NCBI GenBank assembly: GCA_013399115.1
Contig: VXAA01005212.1
Coordinates: forward strand, 318,549 to 382,548
Origin: Anseranas semipalmata
Lineage: Eukaryota; Chordata; Aves; Anseriformes; Anseranatidae
DNA length: 64,000 nt
Direction of reading: 5' to 3'
Positions 37,101 to 50,345 of this stretch are shown here, in pieces. Made by a program: the position numbers and the translations under genes. How positions within the stretch are numbered: the stretch's first letter is position 1; each line of letters starts with the position of its first letter. The notes under the pieces are model-generated. The model searched no databases, was not told the origin of the DNA, and saw only the letters and a program-made list of their open reading frames with translations.

Positions 37101-37584
37101 ACAACGTGCCCACTGCCGCCATCACGCAGCCCAGCTGAGTGCCTGGGAAGCCCAGGCAGCCGCCCAGCCTGAGCTGTTTCCCCTCTCTGCTGCACGGAGA
37201 GAGCCTCCCTCGCCCCAACACACAGCCAGGAGGCAAGGGCAGACCCTTCCCAGCACAGCCCTCTGGCTGGAAGCTTACACGACCCTGAGGGGAACAGGGG
37301 CAGCCCAGCTGCCTCACAGCCCCCTCGCTCGTGCTGGTCCCTGTCTGCGATCGCCGACTTCTCTTCCTCGGCTGGCGTCTTGGCCTCGGCGAGGAGGAGG
37401 AGGGAGCTTCCTGCTCTGCAGAGCTGCACTTGGACAGAAGCATCCGCAGCCTTCGTGGCCCTGGGATGGCCGTCACGAGCCCTGGGCTCTGCCCTGCATG
37501 GCCGGGTACGTAACCATCGCCGAGACAAGCTGCAGCCCCACAGCCAGGCCTGTGGCCACCGAGAGGCCTTCAGAAACACATCTG
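34185..37584. other. Unique non-coding sequence, no gene recognised
   Basis: Retroviral similarity is lost in the first bases of this block. A frame of 291 codons (36811-37686, plus) is the longest frame in the window that does not run through N. It is rich in Ala, Arg, Pro and Ser, has no domain I recognise, and lies in GC-rich DNA where stops are rare. The stretch around 36990-37120 has a different, less GC-rich character, including CCATATTACG, and might be a conserved non-coding block. Confidence 0.5.
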
Positions 37585-37626
37585 CATCCTTTATGTTGTT
37601 GGATACATCCTTTATGTTGTTGGATA
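37585..37626 (+). repeat. Perfect 21-bp tandem duplication (two units)
   Basis: The unit CATCCTTTATGTTGTTGGATA occupies 37585-37605 and is repeated exactly at 37606-37626. The flanks do not continue the pattern. Perfect identity suggests a recent slippage or local duplication event, or an allele that varies in copy number. The unit length is a multiple of three, so the anonymous frame across it is preserved. Confidence 0.93.
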
Positions 37627-40600
37627 CAGCCACGTGTAACAGCTTTTCATATTGGTGCTAGAAACGACATTTCAGGGCAGCAATGAGACAGTCACACCGC
37701 TGGTCCATTAATAACATGGCATTCAACATTTCCCTCATTAGCTGAAGCACATCCCAGCTACCGCAGCAGGCTCAGAGTTAGTCTTCAGTAATAAAAAAAA
37801 AAGTCACTCGTGAAGACAACAAACAAGGCGAGGGGGCCCAAGACGTGGAAATGAAGAAAACTCCTGGAAGCAATAAGCAGGACAAGCAGGGCTGCAGCTC
37901 GGGGCAGCCCACACCGGCTGCCCAGTGGCCTCGTCACGGGGGCCTTGCCACGGGCTCCCCCCCCACGGGGCTCTGCGCAGGGCCCTGGTGCAGCGCGGCT
38001 GGCGAGGAGAGGCGAGGACGGGCAGGGAGAGGCACGGAGCCTGCCCCCAGCTCCCTCCCATGCCTTCCCCTGCCTGGGGGAGCTGGGTCTTTCCCTTTGG
38101 TTTCCACCAAAGGGCAGAGTTAAACTCAGGTCAAGGTGGATACAAACAGGCCGAGCTCCATTTCAAGCGTGCCTCAGTTGCTCTGTGCAGTACAACTGTG
38201 AGGAATAAGGAAAAAAAAGGCTCTGTGGTTAATTACGAGTGTGCTAACTGTAAGAAACAGGATGGCATTGATAATTTTCCTACGAGCTGCATTTCCCTTT
38301 TGGACAGGGACGATGAGATACCCCTTGCCGCACAGAAGAGTCTCCGGCAGAGGAGAGACATGCTCTGGCTCTGTGTGATGGAGCTGCAGAAGCCAGTCGC
38401 CCCCTTACCAGCCCTGGTCCCAGAAGCTGAGCTGCTGCAGCAGCAAGAGAACAGCACACTGATGAACCGAGCCCTGAGAAAGGAAGCGGTTTCCCTTCTC
38501 CTTGGGCACTGCTCAGCATCCCCAACCCATGCAGCTGCCCGGATTTCCCTTGGCCCAGGGAGCGATGCAGAGGGGATGAGGGCACTCTGCTGCATTTTGT
38601 GAAGCTTGGGCAGGCAGAAGCCAGCTGCTCGTGCTGGGAAGCTCCAGCAGACTGCGGGGAAACGCAGAACATTGCGTGAAGCTAGTCTGAAAGAGCCGCA
38701 GCAGAGCAGACTGCGGCCCAGGGCGGGTTATCCTAAACCCCCTTGCCTTGGTGAGCCAGGGACCACTCCATCCCTGTCTCCCCAGAGCCAGGGCTGCTTT
38801 TCGGTACTGAAAGGCCCCAGGAGCCACAAGTGGCTGGAGAAGCCACTTTTTGCGGAGAGCTGCAGACAAAGCGTGGCTGGTGCACTGCCTTGCAGGCCCC
38901 GGTTAGGCTCGGAGCTGACAGCCAAGTCAGATGGAGCCTTCCCGAATTTATTTACACCTTGAGTCCGTCCCAGTACCTCTCCCCCAAGAGCTCTTTTGCT
39001 GATCAAGCAAAGTTCCAGCTAATGAGGCTTTATTTTTAGCACCAAGCAGGAGGAGAAGCCGAACCTTTTAACAAAGCCTCCTCGACGCTGTAACGAGCAC
39101 ATTATTGCTTAAGGGAAAGAAAGAGAAAAAAGCTGGGGGTGAGCCTGGATCTGGGTCAGCAGCAGTGTCTCCGTGTCACCTACAGCCGTGTTCCATGGGA
39201 AGTGTCTGGATAATAAATGCCGATTACGGAAAGCGGAGGGGAAGAGGCAATCCTGAGAAATGTACAGACAGGAGAGAAATCACATTAATAAGAGATAATA
39301 CGGAACTGCAAAACTGTTGTAAAAAGGCACTAGAAGAGCTCTGTAATTGAGGTTATTAGACACAACTACACCAGGCTCCCCCCTACACACACCTCCGGGG
39401 TGCATGTCACTGTGATGGATGTCACTTTCGATAGTGATAATAACAGTAAAATATCCGTGCTAAAGCTGAGTATGTTAACTTTTACGTTGGTGTAATTTAC
39501 TGCATTATGAGTTCCCATCACTGAGGAGCTAAAGACAAAATGCTCTTCCTTAGGATGTCAATGACCATGCATACACTTTACAGGAAGAAATATTTCTTTA
39601 AATATGTATTATATGTTAAATAATTCTTTTAACTTTCCATTCCTCTTGTTGGGGAAACACAGGAGAAAGGAGTAAGCAAGTCATATTGCTAACATGCATC
39701 CTGAGCCGGATTTGCCATGGCCCTGTTATCTGGTGAAATCATTCACAGATGCCTTTCCAGCCCCACATGCAAGGGACGAGTTTGGTGCACGGAAAGGGGC
39801 CGAGCGGATGGGCCAGGAGCCGCTATTTTTTAAAAACTACACGCGCACAAATACGCTATTGAAGGTAACACTGTCACCCAGCTGCCAAAAGAAAAGATGG
39901 ATTCTCCAGCAGAGAACTGCTGGCTGATGCACGATGTGATGTGGTAACGGGAAGGTGGCACCTCTTCCTCTCAAAGCTGAATCGATGGTGTACCTGCTAC
40001 AGCGTGACAGCCAGCTGCACCTTAGCTGCTGTGAATTAGAAACAGAAGTCCAGCCCCGACGCGCTTTTAGCTGTCCTCCATTTCAGAAACTGGAAGACCG
40101 CTAAAGGAACAAGCTCGGCTGTTCCCGTGCTGCAAGCAGGAACTACGGCGGCGTCACCCCGCAAGCGCCAGGACAGGCTCGGGCTCCGCGAGGCAGCAGG
40201 GAGTGATTTCACAAACAGGGTGGGCACCCGGGGGCTGAGCAAGTTTTAACGCTATCTAAAGATCACAAGACAACTTGTTGCTTCTTTCTGCAAGCCAGAC
40301 CTTACATGCAACACAAGGCAAGCATCACTACTTGGGTGGGTTCCCACTCTCACACCATCGCTCCCGGTGTCTCTGAGCCCAGAGCCCATGACCGTAACAG
40401 GGGTGGGAGCCAACAGCTCGCTCCAACGCTCCGGCCCTCGGGGCCCAGGGCTTTGCAGGGCACTGAACGAGGTGCCCTGCGCATGTCCAACTTGGTGAAA
40501 TCCATCGGCTCCCCCGCCTCCAGAGGCAGAGCTCCGCACCAGCTCTCACTACCAACACAAGAAGCCTGAATGGGCTTGTGTTAGCGCAAGGAACAGGCAC

Positions 40601-43600
40601 TGGGAGACGCAACCAGCTCCCCCAAGTTGCACTTTCAAATTGCAAATTACAGATTAGCTTCGATGGAAGAAAGGCGTAAACGACCTCGGTTTGTTTCCAA
40701 AACAAAATAATGCAGTGTGTCATTACTGAACGCCATCCCACCCAAATGGAATTCCACACTTCATTCAAGCCCAAACATTTTTCTTCCATGTATTCAGCCG
40801 ATTAACTGAGGATTCAACTGTTTATGTCCTACTATGTGCTTGGTTTGGAGTTGTTGTTTTTTTTCCCCTTAACAGTAATTGCATTTGACCAAAGTGACTC
40901 ACCTACACACATAAAAGGCTTCAGCCGGTAGCTCAGGAGCGAGGCAAGGCAAACAGGAGGATTCTCCCCTTCCTCCACCACCAAGCAAGACCAGCTTGCT
41001 CCTGCTGAAGGGTGGCCTGGATTCCCGGCAGATGCCCCAGCCACCTGACAGGCCTGCAAAACAATTGTGTTTGCCTCTCCAAAAGCTGGAGAGGCCTGAG
41101 CCTGCCGGGTCACTGCTGCTAGCCACCAAGCTCTGGGGTACCGGCCCTAAGAGATCTGAAGGTACCTGCCAGCTCCCTGCCTTCCGCAATGGCTTCTCTC
41201 ACAATGGTTAGGCTGCTGAGAAAATATTAACTTTGCACTTGAGGAAAGGTCATTGACTGGTGGTGTAGACCACTCCTCCCCCAAGACACCAGAAATGGGA
41301 GTCAGATCCTCGAAGAGAAAGTCAGCCTGGAGTCCCTCCTCCTCCCACATCCCATTCAGACAGCGTGACAAGGCCGCGTGGCTCCAAGCCCAAGGGAAGG
41401 AGGACATATTTCACCTCCCTCACGGAACCCACCTCCGCCGGTCCCTTGTTGGGCTCTCAGCAGGAAGCAGGGCTCGCCCTAAATAGACCCGAGGTGGGTA
41501 ACAAAACAGGAAGGTTCACATCCTGTAGCACCGCGGGGCTGGCAGCAGTTCCCCATCCCCGGCCTGCTTTCCTAGGACAGCCCTCCGAGGTGGCACAAGC
41601 ACGCACGTGAGCTACACCAGGGGCCAGTTGCACTTTCCAGACCTCACCTTTGAAATACCCTCTGGTAGGTGTGCTTGTACACAGCCGAAGAAGCAGTGAC
41701 ACAAGAGGACACCAGCTGTATCACAGCATTGTAGCACAGCAGAGGATGCAGGATATGAAACTAGTCAGGCAGCATAACACTCGGTCAAAGGAAGCAATGC
41801 ACTTTCCTGTGCACAACACGGTGTTCTGCGTCGATTTGAAGTTCACTTTTTACCAGCAGCCCTCTGGTTCCTGTGTGGTTTCGTGTATACAAAGAACACA
41901 AGGGCATAAGCACTCTATCATTTCAATGAAAAAAATCTCCCACTCAGAGCTGTGCAAGAAACAATAAAGCTAATAAACTACATAATTACAATCCCAGAGC
42001 ACACATCTGTCTGCACACAGTATCCCCTAGCACTGTGACCAGCCACAGAAAGCCTGTATCCTGCAAATGACACTCCACCCAAGTAACATCAAGCCTAATC
42101 CAAAGCCCGTTAAACAAAACGTGAGCCCAGCTGCGGGTCTCAGCAGCTATGGACCACGCCACTTCAGCACGTGAATGCTTTTGCCATTTCTTTGCTTGCA
42201 CAGGGATATATCTGTCCACTCAGAGCAGCAACAGCTGTTCCGCATGGAGCAGCGGTTGGAAAGAGCAAACATATCAAGGAGGATCGTGACTGAAAGAATA
42301 TATGCTTGGGGAACGGAACGGGGGGAAAAGCGGGATTTTAACAAGGGTGAGGAACGCTGGTGTACAGATCCCTATCGGGCTTTAAGCGACTGAGCTCCAA
42401 CGCTGCAACAACACAGCTGCGGCAGCACGGCTTCAGCGTGTGCAGTCCTTCCTGCCCTACATCCTAAGGATGAGGTTTCACAAGACGATTGATTCAAAGA
42501 ACTCATTTCACTTCACCGCCATGCAGCACAGCCTCACTCCTCCCCTGGGCTGGCTGCAGCGCTGGCCCGATAACCCGATGAACCGATTCATCTGAAAAAG
42601 ACAGTGGTAAATAACCCACTATGGAAAGAAATAGTTGCAGCTTCTGGCAGAGTATGAGCAAAGCCAATTCAGGGACAGGTGGGTGAGTACCCAAGCAGTT
42701 GGCTTTTTGCAAGTAAAAGCTAAGTTCCTGCAGAAAGGACCACACTTCTCTCCTTCCCTTCCAGGATCATCCATCCTCTGTGCTGCTCAGAGGGTTTGGC
42801 ACACGCGTGTGCACACACACTCGAGGAAGGGACACAACAGATGTACTGGCTTCAGACACGAACAAAAAGCAAATTGTGGCTGGGCCAGGACTTCTTACTA
42901 CTTAGATGTCTTTGCGTTCACCAAACCCGACGTGTCAAGCACGTCATATTCCCTGCTCAGTGCTCCAGTCGGCCTCTCCTTCCACGAGGCCCACAGTTGC
43001 TCATGGTTATTCCTTCCCACAGAGGATTTACCAGTGACTCGGAAGGACCGCAGCACCACCTCACAAGGGTCCCTCCAGGTTTTGCGTGCAGCAGCTCCCT
43101 TGTACCTGAGAAGGATGGAACTGGGCTGGCGAGTTGTCACCTGGGGGCCTGAAGACAAAAGGTCAGGGAGCTTGGAGAAAGGACAGCTGGGGAAGCTGTC
43201 AGAACTGAAAGCCTGAGGAAGGAGAGTTGTCACTGCAGTGATTTGTTGCAAGGCAGAGCCCCCATGGAAAGCTTTCCGGGTGCAACAAGAGCACAGGAGG
43301 GACAAGGAGGCAAGTACTCGGCCCTTGCTTTGCTCCGGTTCCCTAATCCAGCACAAATGCATTTGGGGATTTATGGGTTTTTGGAAGCTGCCAGCAAAGC
43401 TCAGGGCCTATTCCTTGGGTTATTGTTTTCCCATCTGTTTCTCTTCATTTTATTCCATCACGGAGGCCCCATCGTGGGACACAAGAATGTGACCGGAACA
43501 ATAGGCAGAGCTTGCTGCCTCCAGGACTGCAGCGAGGGCAGAGCCACCACGGCGGGACGGGAGCCAGCGGCCTCTATATTTAGCCCTCTCTTGCTTACTG

Positions 43601-46130
43601 CAGATCACACTCGCGCCCCGCACTCGGGAAGTCAGGAGGCTTTCACCGCACCGCCGTCCCCGCGCGCTGTGCATCCATCGGGGCCCCCGAACATAAAGCA
43701 TTCATTTCCCTTCTAATAATGCCAACAGGAAGACTTCCTGCTCGCCCCTCCTTTCCAAATCCCTACTTTGACAGGCTTTTTTTCTGTATGTAAGCAAACT
43801 AAACAAAACCATCCTCTCCTCCGCGAGGCTGAGGCCTTGGAGCAGCACCAGGACTCCAGAGCTTGGACAGCGCAGCACGGCCGGTAGGAGCAGGGCCCTG
43901 CAAAGGGGTGGAAATGGGGCAGGCAACGCGTGTGACCCCGACCCCCGGGGACGTTCCCCAAGCCCACACCGCAACACCTGAGGAAGGGGCGGGAGAAGGA
44001 GAACGGGGTCCGAGAGCCCACCGGACTGCTTTCACTGCAGCGACACCTAGCCCTTCACCCATTCACATCAAAGCGAGGGGATCCCGCAGAGCAAGAAAAA
44101 ACAACACATCACTTTTCCAGGAACATTTGCCTAAGAGCTGTGCCCCCTGAAAAGGGTTCGGCAACACACAAGACCTCTTTCTGCCCCTTCCACAAGGTCT
44201 GTGGATTAGGGCCGCCCCGCACTAAGTCCCCTGCTGAAGGAAGGAGTCCCTTTTGGAGCACAGCTGGAGGGGAGGGCGCGATGCTTCTTGGCACGACAGC
44301 CACGGAGGGGAAACCTTCTCTTCCCACTACCTGCAAGAAGGCAGAACACTGGTGTGCATGTCCAGGACCTCTGGCTGGTCCACAGGCTTCACCCAGTCAC
44401 CCAACCTTCCTTTCAGACCGTCTCTTCCTTCAGTAGAGAAGAAAGTATCCAAAAACTCAGATTTAGAGCAAGAAACAGGAGGACATCCTGGGTTTCTGTG
44501 CCTACTCCTGGGACAACTTCTCTGTTCTCAGCAGTCGACAGCAACACCCAGAGCAGGTACTGAAGGAGCCATTCAGGAGGCCCACACTTCAGCTACATAC
44601 CTGAGGTCTGGAGACTCGGTCATCCCCAGGTTCAGGTGACCCCCCTGCGCTTCACTCACCACGGGGTTTTCCATACCTTGGGGTGGGATTTCCCACCAAG
44701 ACCGAGGATGCCTCCCACGTACATCACGTGCTGAGCAGTCGACCACACCAAGCCTGACTAGTGTTTTGTGACACGCCACAGCCCAGCCAGAGCTGCTTCA
44801 GGACCAGCAGTTACCTGGGACATTCCCAGCCCTCGGCATCCAGCCAGAAGACACTGCCAAGGTGGGAATTTCAGTACCTCAGAAGCTAGGCCATAACATC
44901 TGCAACGCTGGGCACGACCAGCTGCAATATGAGTTAAGATCCTGAGGAGTCCCACGCTTCACTGAATTTACCCAATTTACCCTGTGTGCCCATTCTGGGA
45001 CAGCCAGCCTTGGCAAAACCTTACAGGCAGCAGCCCAGGATGGCCAGAAGCTGCCTGCTCCCACCAAGGGGGAAGCGTCAATCCTCCTCCAGAGCATTCC
45101 GTAAATATCAGTTCTGCAGAGGCTGCTGGAGGCCCAGCGAGAGGTTCGAGCACGCAGGCACCCTTCTGGTCTCTGCTGCCATCCACACCACTGCCACGTG
45201 CAGCAGCACATCTCCACACCCCGCCTTTCCTCCTACAGCCATTCCCACCACCACCAGCTCCCTTCCGAAAGCCCCCCGGCTGCAAGTGGTTACACCACAG
45301 ACAGAAGGGGGATGCCGGATGGGATGTAAGAATTATATTTTTCCCCTTAAGTATGTCTTTCCCCCGTAAGGTAGCAGTACTCAGCGCTACCCAGGCATGG
45401 ATGGAGAAACAGCACCTTCCAACGGTATCACAAACCACGTCGCTGATTTGCTTTGTGGCCCCAAACCTGCTGCAGGTTAGCTTTTCCTCCCCAGGGTACG
45501 TGCTGCCAGGCAGGGGTGTCTGCCAAGTGCCTGGAGAAGCCTGGACAGCAGCAGCACAGTGGCAGGGCCCAGCAGATCGTCTGCTTGAAGCTCCGAATAA
45601 AAAATCCTGCTGCTCCAGCTTGCAGCCAAAACCTTCCTGCACATTTTCCCCTTACCTCCCAGGAGAAGTTAGATGAAGCTCAGGCTGTTTGGAAGCTTTG
45701 GCTTCCTCAGTCTTTGAGCTGTGATCACCTTAAGAACGGCGGTGGTCAGGCTTAGGACCACGGCAACAACACGGAGCGATGGAGGACGCTGCCGTGGTGT
45801 ATGGTGCCCGTACAGGCAGGGCCACACGCCACCGAAGGAATTCCCAGGACACCAGGTCAAAGCCTTGACAGCACAGACAGCACCATTCCACAACCAATCC
45901 GCACCATGAAATGGGAAAACTCTCTCCACCAAGCAATTCAGCTTCTCAAATCTCTCACTCTGCTCCTGCTGGAGGTTGTCCTGTGTCTTAGCACCACAGT
46001 AAATGGGAAACACCTGATTTCAAACCTAAATCCTCACTGGTCTTATATCCCACCCTCATCTTTTAGTATTCAGAGCTCTTCCTCTCTCCTATCCATTCAG
46101 AAGAAAAGGGGTGTCAAAAAAAAAAATAAT
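37627..46130. other. Unique non-coding sequence with GC-rich patches
   Basis: No gene is recognised. 38930-39690 is AT-rich with many TAAT/ATTA cores and may be conserved regulatory sequence. 43600-44060 is GC- and CpG-rich but has no identifiable promoter or first exon. At 44977-45676 long frames are open on both strands at once (221 codons minus, 230 plus). Neither has a recognisable domain. Confidence 0.5.
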
Positions 46131-46160
46131 ACACATATATATACATATATATACATATAT
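46131..46160 (+). repeat. AC/AT-rich microsatellite at gap edge
   Basis: The sequence alternates ACATATATAT-type units up to the edge of the N stretch. The gap was probably caused by this repeat, so its true length is unknown. Confidence 0.9.
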
Positions 46161-46203
46161 NNNNNNNNNNNNNNNNNNNNNNNNNNNNNNNNNNNNNNNN
46201 NNN
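46161..46203. other. Assembly gap (43 N)
   Basis: Unknown bases follow directly on the AC/AT microsatellite. Unique sequence resumes with GACTAAAAACTGAAC. Open frames spanning the gap on either strand are not evidence of coding. Confidence 0.98.
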
Positions 46204-49200
46204 GACTAAAAACTGAACTAAAAACCTGTTCTGGCTCCCCAGGGGCAGGGTCTGGTCCCCCCGGCTGCTCCAGCACCCCGGGGGATCAGCCATTTCCTGC
46301 AAGCACAGCTGGCAGCCAGGCCCAGAGCCGCAGCAGCTCTCCAACTGGTGCGAGGCACACGATGATGAAGACCAGCATGCAGCAGGGAAGGAGGTAGAAA
46401 GGGGCTTGATGGAGCCTTGCAGAGCACAGACACGGAATAACAAGCAGACTTCTAATACCAGAAGCTCTGACTGAGTAAGGATTATAACTTTACAGATAAG
46501 TGCAATCAATGCACATGCACAAACATTTGCGGTCAGCAGAGCAACTTCATCCCTAGCTAAACGATCCACTGGGTGCACATGTTCAAATGTGCACACCACC
46601 ATTACTGCACGACTAAAAATCCTTTCCCATAAAGCCACACAGACTCCGTTGGGCAGAGGCCAAGCAGTTAAATAAAAAAAAAAGTCTATCCAGAGCGAGA
46701 GCTCTTCAGAGACATTTCAGCATCTGGAAAGAGGAGGGGGTCTCACTCGAAGAACGCCCGGAAAGCCCGACCTACCGCGGTTAAACACGTGCCTGGTCCA
46801 AGGCGAGCTCCCGGGGAAGGGCACGGCATCGCTCCCAGCCTCGCACAGCAGGGCCAGAGAGCGCGGTGGGCCCCAGGCTGCGCTGCTCTCCAGACAGCAG
46901 CGCAGGCAGAGCCCGGGGGGGGCAGCTGGCCGCTCAGCGTTTGCTTTTTAGCAAGGCCAGAGCCGCAGGACTGTTGGTGACAAACAAAAGGCACTGCTGT
47001 TAGCGTGGGCTTCTTCGTTTCCTTCTGTTTTATCTCCACCCGTGCCATGTAAATAAAGCTGCAGGCAGCTTCCTTCGAAGCTCTGGGGCAGTGAAGACTA
47101 CATCCAGCTCCAGAAGGGGGCACGGCCGCAGCCAAGGCGAAGGCCCTACCTCCTTCCACCATTCCCCAAGGGGACCGGGCACTCCCAGCAAAAGGGACAA
47201 GCGCTTAGAGCACAAAAAGATCACAAGGGCCTGCTCCTGCTCCAAGCTCCTCAGCTTGGAAGAAAGAACCTCTAGTTCTGACACCGAGTGTCCTGGATGT
47301 CATCCGACCAGATGGGGAAGGAGAGAGAAATGCCCTCCTCCAGAACACAGAGCTGGAATCGGATGAAGTGGCTCCAATCGATTGTGCTGCAGCATCTGAG
47401 ATGGTATTTTGATTCCAGTCCTGCGAGACAGCGCAAGGCCAGGCAAAGGCAGACTATGTGATCTCTCAAAGCTGCCTTTCACTACAGCACAACACGTCCT
47501 CTGTGTTAGTAGAGGGCTTTTTTGGGCTAAATGAAATAACACTCTAAAGCTCTTGATTCCTACCTCAGGGCAGCACAGCATCATTCCAGCCCATCTTTCT
47601 CCAGGGAGGAGATTAAATATCCGAGATGAACCGAAATGCAGTCAATCAGGCAAGGCAATCTGCCAAAGCAGCAAAAAGGAGACGTGGAGGGAAGAGAAGG
47701 GTACCTGGGTACTGAAGTGACCTGTTTAAACGCTGCTGACAAATGCCGAGCTGCTGGCTCTCCCCCAGGCTCTGAGAGACGGAGGAAGGGAATACAGAAA
47801 TGGGAACCTTCCTCCTACCCTGGAAGATGGGGACGAACACACGTCGCTGCTCAAGCACCGGCTGTGCTCTAAGAAAGGGGCGGACAGCTGGAAGAGCTGA
47901 AGACACCGGACAAGGCTAGTCCAGCCTGGGTCTGAGAACTCAGCACTGGCAATGATCTAGAGAGGAGAATGAGGCGAAACACACGTGCTATTTCAGGAAC
48001 TGAGGAACATGCACCCCTCTCAGCCCAAAAGACTGCACTGTTATGAGGGGCTCTGGAAGTCCCAGCCCATGAAACCCAATTTCTCTCTCAGAACAGAGGT
48101 GCAGACATCGAGCCTCCAGACCCCCTGGGCCTTGATGGGTGCCTCCCCACCAGGCGTTTGCACTTCAAACAGCAGTAACGTAGCTGGAGCCAGATCTTTG
48201 CCCACAAAAGCACAAGCTGCTGGGGCTGGAAGCAAGGGAGGCTGCTTCAGTGCCTCTCTCTATTTTACCCGCATTAGGCCAAAGACGGCTGGAGCCCGGG
48301 AGCAATTCACGTTGTGCTACCACGTCAGAGGCCAGCTTCAGACCAGAGCTCCGCCGTGCCCCAGCGCTCAGCACAGACACAGAGAAGGCTTCCCTCTCCT
48401 AACAGCGCCTGTCCGCACTGGGCGTTCGGGTGACCTGCGAGGCACAGCATCCACGCTCGGGCAAGAAGCTGCCAACACTCGGAGAGCAGGCTGGTTTCAG
48501 AAAGCACTGCGATGCCTTTTTGGTGGTGCCCGAAACCCTAACTACCTCAGAAATCCCGTGCCACCAGGATGTGAGGTTCTCAGAAATGGGTTGTTCAGTA
48601 TCACCTACAGCTTCACAGCGAGCAGCAGCAGGCAAACCGCAGCAGGAGGGGAGATGGGAAGGCGAAGCAGAGCGGCACCAGAAACTGTGCCGGAAGGACA
48701 GAAAAACCACACCAAGAACTGGAGAAGAGAGCTGTGGGTCTCAAAGGTGTACACGCACTCGCACACACGCAGTCTCTTGGACTGTTTATCAGGTTCAGGA
48801 AGGAAGAGGGATCAGTCTGCCGGAAAGATCAGAGATGCTGGGGCTGTCATATGATGCTCCCTTTAAGAAACAAAACCCACAGAGTGTGCACACACAGATA
48901 AGAGAGGGAGATACAAGGAAAACCTCGAAAACAACATAGGACACCCTAACCCCACCCCAGCAGTGCTGCCTTTAACTGAGCCCAACGCCGGGGGGCAATT
49001 CTCCGCACTCCCCGGCCCCTCTGCCCCTCCAACAGAGGAGCTGAACAAATCCTCTCTCAGGCCAGCCATGTGAAGGACAGGGAGCCCTGCCCGGTCCCAG
49101 TGCTCTCCCAGGGGTGCTAGGCTCCCCTGGGATAAAACACCTCCTTGTGCAAGTGCACAAACATGCCAAACATCCCCTCCTCACTCGCAGGAGCTTTGAC

Positions 49201-50185
49201 TCCAGGTGGTATAAGAATCAGTAGAGCCAATAAAGCAGCCGCTGGCTGTGGATCCAGCTAGAAACGGAGGAAGGTTTGGCCAGCGTAACGACTTTACCCT
49301 GGCTCAGGCAGCAGAGCTTGCCTCTTACCCTGGCAGTAAAGCCCTGTGCAAACTCCTTACGCAGCCCTGCCCTGTTTACAAGCACTACAGAAAGAGGAAA
49401 GAAAACCCTCAGCGAGCCATTAAGAGGACATCAGGGCACGGCTGGGAGTCCCATGCCTGCAAAAGCAGGGACACCCACGGAGAGGGACCAGAGCGGGAGG
49501 TATCAGGAGAGCCGTACAGCATCAGACGCTCTCTTGCTCTTGGTTTTTAACTGCTTGCACATGAAGCCCAGATGGTTTTCAGAGTGAGGGAGAAGGGTGT
49601 GCTGCTTACACAAGCAATGCCATATTTCAGTAAATATCATATGCCATCCAGACATTTTGGACCCGATCCAATTTCCGTTAGGCTTTGCTCAACTGGGGAC
49701 CTGGCTCCTCCAGCAGACAGCAAACTCCATTTGTGCTCTGTGCATGTCTAAAGCAGAGCTGTGTCTCAGGCAGACACATTTTGACCAGATGATCCGTGTT
49801 ACACCTGGCATGAAGACAGGATTTCCAACGTTCAGCCATTCAGCCTCTGCTTCCAGGCTCAGCTCGGGCAGAAACGGTTAACTCTTCCTCCTGTAGATAT
49901 AGTCCCAAGGAGGGACTTATCCTTGGTACAAAACTCCGAACACCACTTTAAAAGGTGCTCTCCCTGATACTGGTGACCTCTTGCTGCACAGGACAGAGCC
50001 CGCTAGGACGTCTCTGGGATGGAACAGCTCTGAACAAGAGAACACGTCCGACACATCCCCCCTCGAAGAGCACAGCTCCTCCTCGCGAGCCCCCCGAGCA
50101 GGAGGCCTGGCAGTCACCTCGCCCAGCTCCTCACTGCTCTCCACGGCTCCTGCTGTGAGGAGCTCAGCTGAAGTCAGCAGCAGAT
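46204..50185. other. Unique non-coding sequence, nothing recognised
   Basis: The block is moderately GC-rich. The 289-codon frame at 47985-48854 (plus) has no recognisable domain and no clear splice or initiation context. No repeat family is apparent until the CR1 fragment that follows. Confidence 0.55.
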
Positions 50186-50345
50186 GCAGATCACAGAAGC
50201 AGAGAATGGCCTGGGTTGGAAGGGACCTCAAAGCCCACGCAGTTCCAACCCCTGCCGTGGGCAGGGACCCCTCCCACCAGAGCAGGTTGCCCAAGGCCCC
50301 ATCCAGCCTGGCCCTGAGCACCTCCAGCGTTCAGGTGCTCGGCAT
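50186..50345 (-). mobile_element. CR1 LINE fragment, 3' part (sense on minus strand)
   Basis: Read on the plus strand this is the antisense of a CR1 3' region. It has a decayed tail (CAGATCACAGAAGCAGAGAA), then TGGCCTGGGTTGGAAGGGAC, CTCAAAG, CAGTTCCAACCCC, GGGCAGGGACCCCTCCCACC, AGGTTGCCCAAGGCCCCATC and CAGCCTGGCCCTGAGCACCT. The element is therefore inserted in minus orientation, with its 3' end at the left. It is truncated at its 5' end, as is usual; the right boundary is approximate because similarity fades between about 50345 and 50385. It is a different subfamily type from the fragment at 5.8 kb. Confidence 0.9.

Noticed and set aside
43600..44060. GC- and CpG-rich patch considered as a promoter island
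   Set aside because: It is short, no first exon or core promoter could be identified, and neighbouring GC-rich stretches look the same.
47985..48854. 289-codon plus-strand frame
   Set aside because: It has no recognisable domain, a low-information Ser/Arg/Pro composition, and no clear start or splice context; it is best explained as a chance frame in GC-rich DNA.
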